A stretch of DNA of 64,000 nucleotides from assembly GCA_024281055.1 (NCBI GenBank), contig JAMXLF010000018.1, forward strand, positions 1-64,000, in the 5' to 3' direction. Of the stretch, positions 56,338 to 64,000 are shown piece after piece; positions within the stretch are counted from its first letter, which is position 1, and every line of letters starts with the position of its first letter. Below the pieces are notes generated by a model. That model had not been told where the DNA came from, did no database searches, and saw nothing but the letters and a program-made list of their open reading frames with translations. A program made the position numbers and the translations under genes. Origin of the DNA: Geobacteraceae bacterium. GTDB taxonomy: Bacteria > Desulfobacterota > Desulfuromonadia > Geobacterales > Geobacteraceae.

Positions 56338-58239
56338 ATGTCAGAGAAACGAATTGGCGAAATCCTCATCGAAAGCGGTCTGTTGACCCGCGAACAGCTC
56401 GACCGGGGGCTGGAAACGCAGAAGGGCAACCCGCGCCAATTGATAGGGCAGATACTCATCAGGCTTGGCTATCTTGACGAATGGCAGCTCCGTCAGATCC
56501 TCGACCGAAGCGGAAAACGCATATCACTCGAGCAGGTGCTCGTCAGGAACAGCCTGGTCACTGCCGAAGATCTGGCGATTGCCCGGGAAATGAGCCGTCA
56601 GGAAAGTCAGCCGCTTTCCCGGGTCCTGCTCAACCTCGATTTCGTCGATCCCGTCGCCCTCCGTAAGGCGATAGCCATCCAGTACGACATGCCGTTTCTG
56701 CAACTGGGGAACCGCTACCTGGACCCGCTGCTGGCGGATGTCATCAAGCCCGGATACGCTCGGACCCAGAAGATCGTGCCGATTTCGAGGCTTGGCGATA
56801 CGCTCACCCTGGCGACAGCCAGACCTTTCAGCTCTTCCGAGCTGAAAGAGCTGGAGGAATCGCTTCGCCTGAAGATTTCGCCGGTCCTGGCCCTGGACAG
56901 GGAGATCGAAGCGGCACAGGCAAGTCTTTACACCGCCGCCTCGGCGGAAGGAGCACCCGGGGCGGCAGGTCTGTTCACCCGGTCCGATGAAGAGGAAGGT
57001 GACCCGGACAGCGACGACGAAGTGAAAAAAGTTACCGAGAAGGACAGCGCCCTCGTCCAGCTCGTCAACAGGATCATTTCCGACGCACACGCCGCCGGGG
57101 CCTCGGATATCCATATCGAGCCATACCCCGGCAAGAAGGAGATCATCGTCAGGGTCCGGGTCGACGGGTGCTGCAGCATCTATCAACGACTTCCCTACAA
57201 GTTCAAATATGCCATCCCATCCCGCATCAAGATCATGGCCGATCTCGACATCGCCGAACGGCGCAAGCCCCAGGACGGCAAGATCGATTTCAGGAAGTTC
57301 GGACCGAACGATGTCGAGCTCCGCGTTGCGACGATGCCGACCGTCGGCAACCTCGAGGACGTGGTCATCAGGCTTCTCAGCACCGGTGGGCCTGTGTCAC
57401 TGGAAATGCTCGGCCTTACGGAGCGGAACAGGGAGCTTTTCGAGGAGGCGCTGACGAAGCCCCACGGTCTGGCGCTGGTTGTAGGCCCCACCGGCTCCGG
57501 CAAGACGACGACCCTCCATTCCGGTGTCGCCCGGATCAATACACCGAAAATCAAGATCTGGACCGCCGAGGACCCCGTAGAGATAACCCAGCAGGGCCTT
57601 CGCCAGGTGCAGGTGCGGCCGAAAATCGGGCTTACCTTTGCCTCGGCCCTCCGCTCGTTTCTCCGTCTCGATCCCGACGTGATCATGGTCGGCGAGATGC
57701 GTGACCTCGAAACCGCTTCCATTGCCGTCGAAGCCTCCCTGACGGGACATCTCGTCCTTTCGACCATCCACACCAACTCGGCGCCGGAGACAGTGACCCG
57801 CCTCCTGGAAATGGGACTCGACCCGTTCAGTTTTTCCGATTCGCTTCTCGTCATCCTCGGCCAGCGTCTGGCGCGCAAACTCTGCCCCGACTGCCGCGCG
57901 ACCTACATTCCCGGCGAGGAGGAACTGGCGGAGATTATCGACGAGTTCGGGCGGGAGGCCTTCACCGCGGCGGGGTACTCGGAGGAGGGGGTCGTGCTGG
58001 CGCGGCCGGTCGGCTGTCCGGAGTGCCTGAACACGGGATATAAAGGCCGGGTGGGGATACACGAACTCATGGCCTGCTCTGAAGCGATCAAGAGGCTGAT
58101 AAAAACGAAGTCGTCCACCGACGTTATTCGGGATCAGGCCGTTGCAGAGGGAATGGTGACCCTGAAGCAGGACGGCATCCTGAAAGTGCTGCAGGGACAT
58201 ACCGATATTCATGAAATACGGCGGGTGTGTACGAGGTAG
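56338..58239 (+). CDS. Second GspE/PilB-type ATPase with doubled MshEN region
   Basis: 633 residues. MshEN-like repeats at 1-70 (RIGEILIESGLLTREQLDRG, LIGQILIRLGYL) and ~75-120 (ISLEQVLVRNSLVTAEDLAI, SRVLLNLDFVDPVALRKAI), then the ATPase: ASDIHIEPYPGKKEIIVRV, VVGPTGSGKTTTLHSGV, DPDVIMVGEMRDLETASIAV, TGHLVLSTIHTNSAPETV, and CPDC...CPECLNTGYKGRVGI. It lies 47 bases after the first ATPase and ends in a terminator. The pair resembles PilB/PilT-like or GspE duplicates, but both have the PilB/GspE form, not PilT. Confidence 0.93.
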   Translation: MSEKRIGEILIESGLLTREQLDRGLETQKGNPRQLIGQILIRLGYLDEWQLRQILDRSGKRISLEQVLVRNSLVTAEDLAIAREMSRQESQPLSRVLLNLDFVDPVALRKAIAIQYDMPFLQLGNRYLDPLLADVIKPGYARTQKIVPISRLGDTLTLATARPFSSSELKELEESLRLKISPVLALDREIEAAQASLYTAASAEGAPGAAGLFTRSDEEEGDPDSDDEVKKVTEKDSALVQLVNRIISDAHAAGASDIHIEPYPGKKEIIVRVRVDGCCSIYQRLPYKFKYAIPSRIKIMADLDIAERRKPQDGKIDFRKFGPNDVELRVATMPTVGNLEDVVIRLLSTGGPVSLEMLGLTERNRELFEEALTKPHGLALVVGPTGSGKTTTLHSGVARINTPKIKIWTAEDPVEITQQGLRQVQVRPKIGLTFASALRSFLRLDPDVIMVGEMRDLETASIAVEASLTGHLVLSTIHTNSAPETVTRLLEMGLDPFSFSDSLLVILGQRLARKLCPDCRATYIPGEEELAEIIDEFGREAFTAAGYSEEGVVLARPVGCPECLNTGYKGRVGIHELMACSEAIKRLIKTKSSTDVIRDQAVAEGMVTLKQDGILKVLQGHTDIHEIRRVCTR

Positions 58240-58267
58240 GAATTGCAGTTGTAACGGTTGCAATAAT

Positions 58268-58305
58268 AAAACGAACCGCTCGATGTGTCGGGCGGTTCGT
58301 TTTTA
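58268..58305 (+). terminator. Operon-end terminator
   Basis: Stem AAAACGAACCGC / GCGGTTCGTTTT (58268-58279 with 58292-58303) and T-run; 28 bases after the second ATPase stop. Confidence 0.92.
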
Positions 58306-58345
58306 TCCTGCTCCTGATGCCTTGTGGCCTTCGCTCGTGTTGTCG

Positions 58346-58582
58346 TTAATGTCTGACAGCGTGCGCTTCACACCAGCGCTCGCGCATCGCCTTGTAGCCG
58401 AAAGCGAAATCACCGATTTCGTACAGCGCGCTCAGACCCACCAACGCATAAATCACTCTGGCACTAGCGGGGACTGCGGCAAAAATGGTGGAAATCAGGT
58501 TGAAATCGAAGAAGCCCACCAAGCCCCAGTTAATGCCACCGATGGCGAGCAATACTGCGCATATGACGTCCAATGTTTTCAT
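58346..58582 (-). CDS. DUF378 two-helix membrane protein
   Basis: 78 residues: MKTLDVICAVLLAIGGINWG, LVGFFDFNLI, then RVIYALVGLSALYEIGDFAF and a basic tail. This is the DUF378 (YuzA) pattern of small inner-membrane proteins. Convergent with the large operon. Confidence 0.88.
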   Translation of the reverse strand: MKTLDVICAVLLAIGGINWGLVGFFDFNLISTIFAAVPASARVIYALVGLSALYEIGDFAFGYKAMRERWCEAHAVRH

Positions 58583-58801
58583 ACAACCACCTCCCTATCG
58601 TTCCGGCGAAGGCTACAGGCATCACGGAGGGAGGACTTTTTTTCTTTCCATCTACCTATATAATACTAGAATCAAATAATAAAATCCAGAGGTCGGGCGA
58701 GCCACCCTATGGCGCGCCGGCTTTGCGAGCCTGCTTCCCCTTGCGTTCGTTGCGAGCTTTGCGGGAACCCGCTTTTCTTACCTGATTTTGGAGAGTATGC
58801 C

Positions 58802-59089
58802 ATGACTACTGCATTGGAGAGATTGAAAACCAGCCTGGAAAACGGAACTATAGACCTGTCGCTTCTGGCTGACGTGGAGAAAGAGCATGGTGAACTGAGC
58901 ACCAGAGCCAACGCGCTCGAAGAGCTCCTGATCATGATCGTGCGGACCGGCTGGCCCTGGGATGACGAGGGGGAGCCTAACGCGATCTTTCACGCCAGCC
59001 GGGACGGCTTTGCCACGGCAATGGCCGAGGCGCGGGAGCTGCTCGGCCTGGAGCGGAGCAGGATCACGAGGACTGAACCGAGGACATGA
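58802..59089 (+). CDS. Hypothetical protein, 95 residues
   Basis: A soluble, acidic, helical protein beginning MTTALERLKTSLENGTIDLS. Start at 58802 chosen because GGAGAG lies just upstream; an in-frame codon at 58709 lies in AT-poor intergenic-looking DNA. The gene overlaps the hydrolase gene by 4 bases (ATGA). No family recognised. Confidence 0.65.
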   Translation: MTTALERLKTSLENGTIDLSLLADVEKEHGELSTRANALEELLIMIVRTGWPWDDEGEPNAIFHASRDGFATAMAEARELLGLERSRITRTEPRT

Positions 59090-59856
59090 ACAAATCTGGC
59101 TCACTGCTCGACCATCCGCTCCTGGCGGCGCGCTACTTCTATCCCTGGCCCAGCCGCTTCGCCGACCCCTTCTTCGTAGAGGGAGACGGCTTCCGACTCG
59201 GCTGTCGCTACCGGCGGGTGAGCGCCGATGCGCCGACCATCGTCCACTTCCACGGTAACGGCGAGACCGTGGCCGATTACGTGGAGGACTTCGAGGAGCG
59301 GATCGCCGTCCTGGGGGCTAACCTCCTGCTGGCCGAGTATCGCGGCTACGGCATGTCGAGCGGGGAGCCGGCGCTGGCCGCCATGCTGGCCGACGTGGCG
59401 CTCATCGTCGATGCCTCGGGTGCGGACCCGGGGCGGATCGTCTTCTTCGGGCGGTCGCTCGGCTCCCTCTACGCCGTCCACGGGGCTTCGCTCTTCCCCC
59501 AAGCAGCCGGCCTGATCCTGGAGAGCGGCATCGCCGACCCGCTGGACCGGATCCTCGTCCGGGTCGAGCCGTGGCAGCTGGATACCGACCACGCCGGGCT
59601 GCGGGAGGTGGTCGACCGTGAGCTGGACCAGCGCGGCAAGCTGGCCGCGTTCGGCGGCAGGACGCTCGTCATGCATACCCGTAACGACGACCTGGTGCCG
59701 GTCTCCCACGCCGAGCGCCTCTACGCCTGGGCCAACGAGCCGAAGGAACTGCTCGTCTTCGAGCGAGGCGACCACAACACCATCCTGCCGGCCAACGAGG
59801 AGGCCTATTTCGACGCTGTGGGGGCTTTTATCCGTCAGCTACAAACCCTGATGTAG
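59086..59856 (+). CDS. Alpha/beta hydrolase
   Basis: 256 residues: oxyanion region HFHGNGETVADYVEDF, nucleophile elbow IVFFGRSLGSLYAVHGASL (GRSLGS), acid VMHTRNDDLVPVSHAERL, and His in ERGDHNTILPAN. Esterase or lipase-like; no signal peptide. Start overlaps the 95-residue gene. The last codons run into a palindromic repeat that supplies the stop codon. Confidence 0.9.
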   Translation: MNKSGSLLDHPLLAARYFYPWPSRFADPFFVEGDGFRLGCRYRRVSADAPTIVHFHGNGETVADYVEDFEERIAVLGANLLLAEYRGYGMSSGEPALAAMLADVALIVDASGADPGRIVFFGRSLGSLYAVHGASLFPQAAGLILESGIADPLDRILVRVEPWQLDTDHAGLREVVDRELDQRGKLAAFGGRTLVMHTRNDDLVPVSHAERLYAWANEPKELLVFERGDHNTILPANEEAYFDAVGAFIRQLQTLM

Positions 59857-59905
59857 GGGCGCTGCTTGCCGCGCCCCGATTGGGCGGAGCAAGCGCCGCC
59901 CCTAC
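59852..59905. repeat. Palindromic intergenic repeat, copy C
   Basis: TGTAGGGGCGCTGCTTGCCG at the left end, then GCGCCCCGAT, and AGCGCCGCCCCTAC at the right: an inverted repeat of about 54 bases. The TAG stop of the hydrolase gene (59854-59856) lies inside its first bases. Confidence 0.65.
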
Positions 59906-59980
59906 CGTTCATATGTTCAGCCACTGAAGCTATACCCCCGATGCATGCAACTGTCGTTAATTGCCGACGTAAATTCATAC

Positions 59981-60008
59981 TTGATTATCATACTGATTTG
60001 ATTAGAAT
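59981..60008 (+). promoter_or_regulatory. Promoter of the VapB-like gene
   Basis: TTGATT (59981-59986) and TAGAAT (60003-60008), 16-base spacer, about 50 bases before the small gene. Confidence 0.5.
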
Positions 60009-60058
60009 AACTGCATAAGGCAATCAAATTGTGATGGTGATCGGTTCGTAGGTGTTAA

Positions 60059-60217
60059 ATGAAGCGTATAATTTCATTGGGGATCGAGAAGAAAAAGCGG
60101 GGCGCAGTTTACGACGACCTGGACCACTTGGCCGGTACCTGGAGTAAAAAGGACGCGGCCGAATTCGAGCGGGCCACCTCCGTTTTCGAGAAAGTGGACG
60201 AGGATATGTGGAAATAA
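60059..60217 (+). CDS. VapB-like antitoxin, 52 residues, no toxin partner
   Basis: 52 residues; the end DDLDHLAGTWSKKDAAEFER, FEKVDEDMWK matches the C-terminal toxin-binding tail of short antitoxins ('LaGtWs.eEa.eF.ka...fe.iDee.Wk'). The N-terminal DNA-binding part is short. The gene ends at a terminator and no PIN-type toxin follows: the next gene is a membrane coiled-coil protein. So it is an orphan antitoxin or remnant. TAGGTG precedes the ATG. Confidence 0.7.
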   Translation: MKRIISLGIEKKKRGAVYDDLDHLAGTWSKKDAAEFERATSVFEKVDEDMWK

Positions 60218-60247
60218 AGAAAGAAGTGGAAGCTTATTGAAATAGAG

Positions 60248-60278
60248 GGGGCCGATTTCATTGGAATCGGCCTTTTTT
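60248..60278 (+). terminator. Intrinsic terminator after the VapB-like gene
   Basis: Stem GGCCGATT / AATCGGCC (60250-60257 with 60265-60272) and six T. Confidence 0.9.
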
Positions 60279-60295
60279 GCGCGCGCAGTTCGGCC

Positions 60296-60323
60296 TTGCT
60301 TATCGGGATTAGCGGCGTATAAT
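60296..60323 (+). promoter_or_regulatory. Promoter upstream of the coiled-coil protein
   Basis: TTGCTT (60296-60301) and TATAAT (60318-60323) with 16-base spacer; the leader would be about 130 bases, AT-rich. Confidence 0.55.
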
Positions 60324-60457
60324 GGGCGGGCGGCTGGATCATAATAATTTATTCTGGATTATCAAGTAGTTTATTAATATGCAAAATATTAAAAAATTTT
60401 TTGTCCCAAGCGGGCAGTTGGCCGGGGACCTACTAATCAGTACTTAGGCGAGGAAAA

Positions 60458-61318
60458 ATGATGGAAGAAATTATAAAAGCATTTTCTGGGCTCCCCGACA
60501 CATCTAAATCCGCGATCATTGCTTCTATTATTACATTCATTGGCGTAATTTTCGCGGCAACCGCAGCATTTGTCGGAGTGTATGTTACTCACTGCGGGCA
60601 CGAGAGGCGATTTAAAGCCCAGCTTGAACATGATAAGTCGCTGAAACGTCTAGAGCGAGAAATGAGTTTAAGAAAAGAAATATACCTTGAAGCAGCGGAA
60701 GCTATCGTTGCTGGTTTAACCGCGGTTACTCGCCATGCAGACTTGAATTTGCCTCATAATGAACTGACAAAAGAATTCAACGAAAAGCGAAGCGCTATTG
60801 CAAAGGTCCATTTAATCGGGAGAGAACAAACAGTTTATGCTGTTTCTGCGTTTACAGACCAGCTAAGCGCGGTTCTCCTTCAACTTTCACTTCAACGACA
60901 ACCTCTGTTACAGATGCTAGCTCGTCAGAAAGCGCTAGCAGATCAAATAGCAGCACATGGAAAAGAGAAAGACCGGATTATTGAGATTATGAAACAACTC
61001 AATTTCGATGGAAACACTGAACAGCATCGTTGGGATTTTGTGCGTAAGGGGTTTGAGTTCGAGGATACTCGAATGCAAGAAGCTCTTGCAGAGCAGCAAG
61101 CATTAGCACCAAAACTTAGATCTGACCACCTGAGGTTTCTACAAACATGCTCCGATCAATCATCAGAGATTACAAAACTCCTGATACCAGCAGTAAAGGA
61201 AGTGAGAACGGAGTTGGATTTGCCCTTCGATGAAGAGAAGTACAGCAAAATGATGGAAGAGAGCCGTAACCAGCAGACTCAAATGATAAGAAAATTTATA
61301 GCGGAACTGAGCGGGTAA
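60458..61318 (+). CDS. Membrane-anchored coiled-coil protein
   Basis: 286 residues. One N-terminal transmembrane helix (about 18-44: SAIIASIITFIGVIFAATAA) and a long helical, charged body with coiled-coil character (RFKAQLEHDKSLKRLEREMS, and 85-270). No family recognised. GC is much lower than that of the core genes, and it stands alone with its own promoter, which suits a recently gained gene. Confidence 0.7.
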   Translation: MMEEIIKAFSGLPDTSKSAIIASIITFIGVIFAATAAFVGVYVTHCGHERRFKAQLEHDKSLKRLEREMSLRKEIYLEAAEAIVAGLTAVTRHADLNLPHNELTKEFNEKRSAIAKVHLIGREQTVYAVSAFTDQLSAVLLQLSLQRQPLLQMLARQKALADQIAAHGKEKDRIIEIMKQLNFDGNTEQHRWDFVRKGFEFEDTRMQEALAEQQALAPKLRSDHLRFLQTCSDQSSEITKLLIPAVKEVRTELDLPFDEEKYSKMMEESRNQQTQMIRKFIAELSG

Positions 61319-61507
61319 TTGCCCTCGGGTGCTGCTGTTTCCGCTTCGCTCCACAACAGACCCTCATGCCGTTGACTGCAGCATCTCAGGGGGTCCCCTT
61401 TAGGTCGAAACGTAAGATGCGACGTTTTCATATCTGGTCCCGAAACACAGGCACCCGCCACCAGGTGACGACGCGGTGTTCCAAAACTAGGCAGTGTGAG
61501 TCTTTAC

Positions 61508-62860
61508 ATGCCCATTGTGAAACAGTTATACAGAATAAAGACCGTATTAGAACGATGTAAAAAATTCCTCATCAGCCTCTCGTTCATCATCGGAGGCGTA
61601 GGTGGTATAATTTTTGGCGTACAGCCGATATTTTCCGTCTCGATGATAGCTATTGGCGTACTTGGTTCCATATATGCCTATCTCGCCTCTGAAACGCAAA
61701 GCGCAGAACTCAAAGATATAATAGATATTCAAGCTGTACTGTTGGCACAAAACGGCCTCGGCAACGTTTACGTACAGATGTTCATGAAGGAGATGCTTAA
61801 AAATGGTTTCGTAAAAGATACCGTCAGCGTTTTAAATAGAGCCCTCCATGCAAACCCGAACGACGTACAAGCTCTCGAATTCCTTGCCATATACTACGCC
61901 ATGCACATGTCGAATCTACAAGTTGACGGCGTCAGAGAAAACGAACTTACACTTAAACAAGAGCTTGCTACGGCCAAACAGATAGTCCAAAAGGGGCTAC
62001 GTCTTGCCCCCCGCAGGCATAGTTTCACCGACGTCCTTGGCATTTGCCTCGACATCGAAGGAAGGCACAAAGAGGCGCGAGAACAATTCCGGAAATCGAG
62101 CAGTCTCCGGCCCGACCCATACTGGCGGCTGCTCATGGCCACCTCCTGGAACATGTCCGGGAATCACAAAGAAGCTATCAAGGAATTGCAACAGGCCAAA
62201 GAGCAAGGCGCTGCCGGATGGGTTTTCAATCTGTACTATGGCAGAGCCTTGGATATGGTCGGCTGCGATACCCAGGCACGGAAGTATTTGGAACTGGCTT
62301 ACGCAGAAAGAAGGAAACACCCCGAAATCTTGAGGCGATTAATCAGTCTGCACACCGGTTCCGGTAGGTTTCTAGTGGCAGCGAAGTATGCCTATCTTCA
62401 ATCCTGGTTCACCGGATTCGCTCACCCCTGGACTGCTATGCGGAAATTGATATCCGCCATAAAGCTCGTAGCCCTTGGCCTCGGCTGTCCCATCTCAAGG
62501 TCATGCTGGAAAGTCACACAGCGCATCCCATTGCTTCGCAAATTGCACTTGAAAACTTTTCCACCCGACAGCTCTGAATTTTCACTTGGTATGATGCATA
62601 TCAGGCGCGGCAACTACATTGAGGCGGAAGGAAAATTTCGACTGTCGTGCGAGATCATTCCTGACAAAGCAGAAAGTCATTCTAATTTAGCACTATCCTT
62701 GGCTTTGCAAGGCCAAAGAGAGAATGCGCTTGAAGAATGCGACATTGCCATCCAACTCAAACCGGACGACATAAGATTCCAAGTTCTGAGAGAACAGATT
62801 ACATCCGGAAACATGAAAAGAGTAATAGACGAACGGGGGAATGAGGTGCGGAAAATCTAA
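61508..62860 (+). CDS. TPR protein with N-terminal membrane helices
   Basis: 450 residues from the ATG at 61508 (GTG at 61496 is an alternative; no strong ribosome site for either). Two hydrophobic segments (about 18-40 and 45-62: FLISLSFIIGGVGGIIFGVQ) are followed by TPR repeats (about 75-275 and 360-435: VSVLNRALHANPNDVQALEF, LKQELATAKQIVQKGLRLAP, HSNLALSLALQGQRENALEE). Low GC like its neighbour. Probably a membrane scaffold; no partner identified. Confidence 0.78.
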   Translation: MPIVKQLYRIKTVLERCKKFLISLSFIIGGVGGIIFGVQPIFSVSMIAIGVLGSIYAYLASETQSAELKDIIDIQAVLLAQNGLGNVYVQMFMKEMLKNGFVKDTVSVLNRALHANPNDVQALEFLAIYYAMHMSNLQVDGVRENELTLKQELATAKQIVQKGLRLAPRRHSFTDVLGICLDIEGRHKEAREQFRKSSSLRPDPYWRLLMATSWNMSGNHKEAIKELQQAKEQGAAGWVFNLYYGRALDMVGCDTQARKYLELAYAERRKHPEILRRLISLHTGSGRFLVAAKYAYLQSWFTGFAHPWTAMRKLISAIKLVALGLGCPISRSCWKVTQRIPLLRKLHLKTFPPDSSEFSLGMMHIRRGNYIEAEGKFRLSCEIIPDKAESHSNLALSLALQGQRENALEECDIAIQLKPDDIRFQVLREQITSGNMKRVIDERGNEVRKI

Positions 62861-63026
62861 ATTCAACCCGGAGGTGTAAAGGAGACAAAGCTTTCCAAAT
62901 TTCCAAAAGATGAAAAAAGGATTTTCCAACTCACGGCTGGACCGGTCCTAATACCGGACTGTCAGCCTTATGTTCCCCCCTCTCAAAGGCAACCATAATA
63001 TTTTTTCACAAGAAGTAATTTTCCTA

Positions 63027-63057
63027 TTGACCCGTCTACCGCTTCATGGTTTAGCGT
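63027..63057 (+). promoter_or_regulatory. MerR-type promoter candidate with long spacer
   Basis: TTGACC (63027-63032) and TAGCGT (63052-63057) are 19 bases apart, the stretched spacing on which MerR activators act. The spacer holds an imperfect dyad, CTACC-GCTTCAT-GGT(T)TAG. It lies about 50 bases before the small gene that precedes merR. Confidence 0.45.
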
Positions 63058-63108
63058 CATGGTTGTCATGGCCGTGACACTATTCCACAAAGCGAAAGGG
63101 GGACGACA

Positions 63109-63303
63109 ATGAAACAAAAGGTAACCGTCGAAGAATGGGTAGCGCGTTTCCGGGCCGTCGGGCTGGATGATGCGGCGATGAAGCGCTGGCACGAGCTGTT
63201 CGAACGGGAGAACCCGGAAGGTCACCAGGACTTTCTGAAGTGGATGGGACTTTCGGACGAACGGATAGCGGAAATACGCGCGAGGCACCAATGTTCCGCA
63301 TAA
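63109..63303 (+). CDS. Small protein resembling the C-terminal domain of the adjacent MerR
   Basis: 64 residues. FRAVGLDDAAMKRWHELFER, then ENPEGHQDFLKWMGL and DERIAEIRARH line up with the last ~50 residues of the next protein (LRAAGMDDNAMRRWHTEFER, then APEAHHRFLVSLGI). So it is a free-standing copy of the regulator's effector or partner domain. GGGGGACG precedes the ATG. Its end overlaps merR by 13 bases. It may compete with or load the MerR protein. Confidence 0.75.
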   Translation: MKQKVTVEEWVARFRAVGLDDAAMKRWHELFERENPEGHQDFLKWMGLSDERIAEIRARHQCSA

Positions 63304-63833
63304 CCACGCTTGCGCGACAGTTCGGGCTGTCGCGCAGCACCCTTCTCTACTATGACCGGATCGGCCTCCTCTCCCCCTCGGTGCGGAGCGGGGCCGACTA
63401 CCGGCTCTACTCCCCGGCCGACCGCGACCGCCTGGAGACGATCTGCGCCTACCGCAGGGCCGGGCTCACCATCGAGGATATCCGGGCTCTTCTGGCCATG
63501 GAGGGGGACGATACCAGCGAGGTGCTGCAAAAGCGGCTCAAGACGCTGGGGGAGGAGATCTGCGACCTCCAGGCCAAGCAGCGCCTGCTGGCCGGGATGC
63601 TCAGGATCACCGCTGCCGGTGGCCCCGGGGCCGGCGTGGACAAGGAGACCTGGATTGCCATGCTGCGCGCCGCGGGTATGGATGATAACGCCATGCGGCG
63701 CTGGCATACGGAGTTCGAGCGACGTGCTCCGGAGGCCCACCATCGCTTCCTGGTCTCCCTCGGCATCACCGAGGCGGAGGCTATGCTGATTCGGAGATTG
63801 TCGGCGGGGACCGACAAGAAGAAGCGAACATGA
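63291..63833 (+). CDS. MerR-family transcriptional regulator
   Basis: 180 residues. Winged HTH at the N-terminus: RITTLARQFGLSRSTLLYYD, GLLSPSVRSGADYRLYSPAD, RLETICAYRRAGLTIEDIRA; a coiled coil (LQKRLKTLGEEICDLQAKQR) and an effector-type C-terminal domain (about 125-180). The start at 63291 lies inside the end of the small gene and matches the family start 'MfrI..lA..fglSrsTLLYYDriGLL'. Ligand unknown. Confidence 0.92.
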   Translation: MFRITTLARQFGLSRSTLLYYDRIGLLSPSVRSGADYRLYSPADRDRLETICAYRRAGLTIEDIRALLAMEGDDTSEVLQKRLKTLGEEICDLQAKQRLLAGMLRITAAGGPGAGVDKETWIAMLRAAGMDDNAMRRWHTEFERRAPEAHHRFLVSLGITEAEAMLIRRLSAGTDKKKRT

Positions 63834-63888
63834 AATCCGTGAAAAGCTGCCTGATCGGCTGCGGATACGAATTTTAAGGAGGGGAACG

Positions 63889-64000
63889 ATGAAAAAGATG
63901 GGACTCGCTGCGGTAATACTCTGCCTGCTCCTGGCAAGCGGATTCGGCTCGCCGATCCATGCCGACGACTACCAGGGAGTGAAGTCGACCAGAATCCTTA
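63889..64000 (+). CDS. Exported protein, partial (runs off the window)
   Basis: The first 37 codons are visible. AAGGAGGGGAACG precedes the ATG. A signal peptide (MKKMGLAAVILCLLLASGFG, cleavage probably after IHA) and the mature start DDYQGVKSTRIL. The mature start is like that of small periplasmic cupin-type proteins, but this is a weak hint. It may be the target of the MerR regulator upstream. Confidence 0.75.
   Translation, partial: MKKMGLAAVILCLLLASGFGSPIHADDYQGVKSTRIL

Overview
The window is a chromosomal segment of a GC-rich, anaerobic, redox-versatile deltaproteobacterium, most likely a member of the Geobacteraceae (Desulfuromonadota). The basis is inference from gene content: an Mvh/Hdr-type [NiFe] hydrogenase operon, a chemosensory cluster, class III cyclase and GGDEF signalling, MshEN-type secretion ATPases, and several small conserved proteins of the kind found in Geobacter. 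No rRNA, tRNA or CRISPR array was seen.

Layout. 1-1840: RNA-chaperone and translation genes (cold-shock protein, RRM protein with a structured leader, ribosomal protein S21). 1841-2900: decayed accessory DNA (integrase tail, frameshifted MNT/HEPN toxin-antitoxin pair). 2900-13250: housekeeping and metabolic genes (a three-domain LplT-PlsC-acyl-ACP synthetase, amidohydrolase, sigma54 activator, periplasmic glutaredoxin and PDZ proteins, asnS, thioesterase, cupin, GYD protein). 13276-14340: a low-GC GT9 glycosyltransferase. 14485-22183: HIT, R3H-ATPase, THUMP, an odd sigma-region-2/DUF3106 fusion, lipoproteins and a Yip1 membrane protein. 22518-31277: a large MalT-like regulator, two LysR regulators each beside a transporter gene (YeiH, AEC), and small conserved proteins.

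31846-58239 is the core of the window: about 26 kb with every gene on the + strand except a higBA toxin-antitoxin insert. The first half is mvhG-mvhA-maturation protease-hdrA-mvhD-TusA-like, which runs by 4-base and 20-base overlaps and then 23 bases of spacing into cheW-cheW-MCP-cheB-cheR. After higBA and a broken copy of the start of cheA comes the second half: a cNMP-binding/AAA+/membrane polyferredoxin fusion, a metallo-beta-lactamase-fold hydrolase, a membrane protein, a receiver-cyclase, a CheA-receiver hybrid, an Hpt-REC-REC-GGDEF protein, a receiver-PP2C phosphatase, an RsbW-like kinase, an RsbV-like STAS protein, and two GspE/PilB-type ATPases with N-terminal MshEN (c-di-GMP) domains. 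There is no stand-alone CheY; the receivers are attached to a cyclase, a diguanylate cyclase and a phosphatase. My reading (inference) is one redox- or hydrogen-linked chemosensory system whose outputs are two nucleotide second messengers and a partner switch, and whose c-di-GMP may act on the two ATPases at the operon end.

58346-64000: a DUF378 membrane protein, an alpha/beta hydrolase, a low-GC patch (lone VapB-like antitoxin, membrane coiled-coil protein, membrane TPR protein), and a MerR regulator preceded by a small protein that resembles the regulator's own C-terminal domain. The last gene runs off the end.
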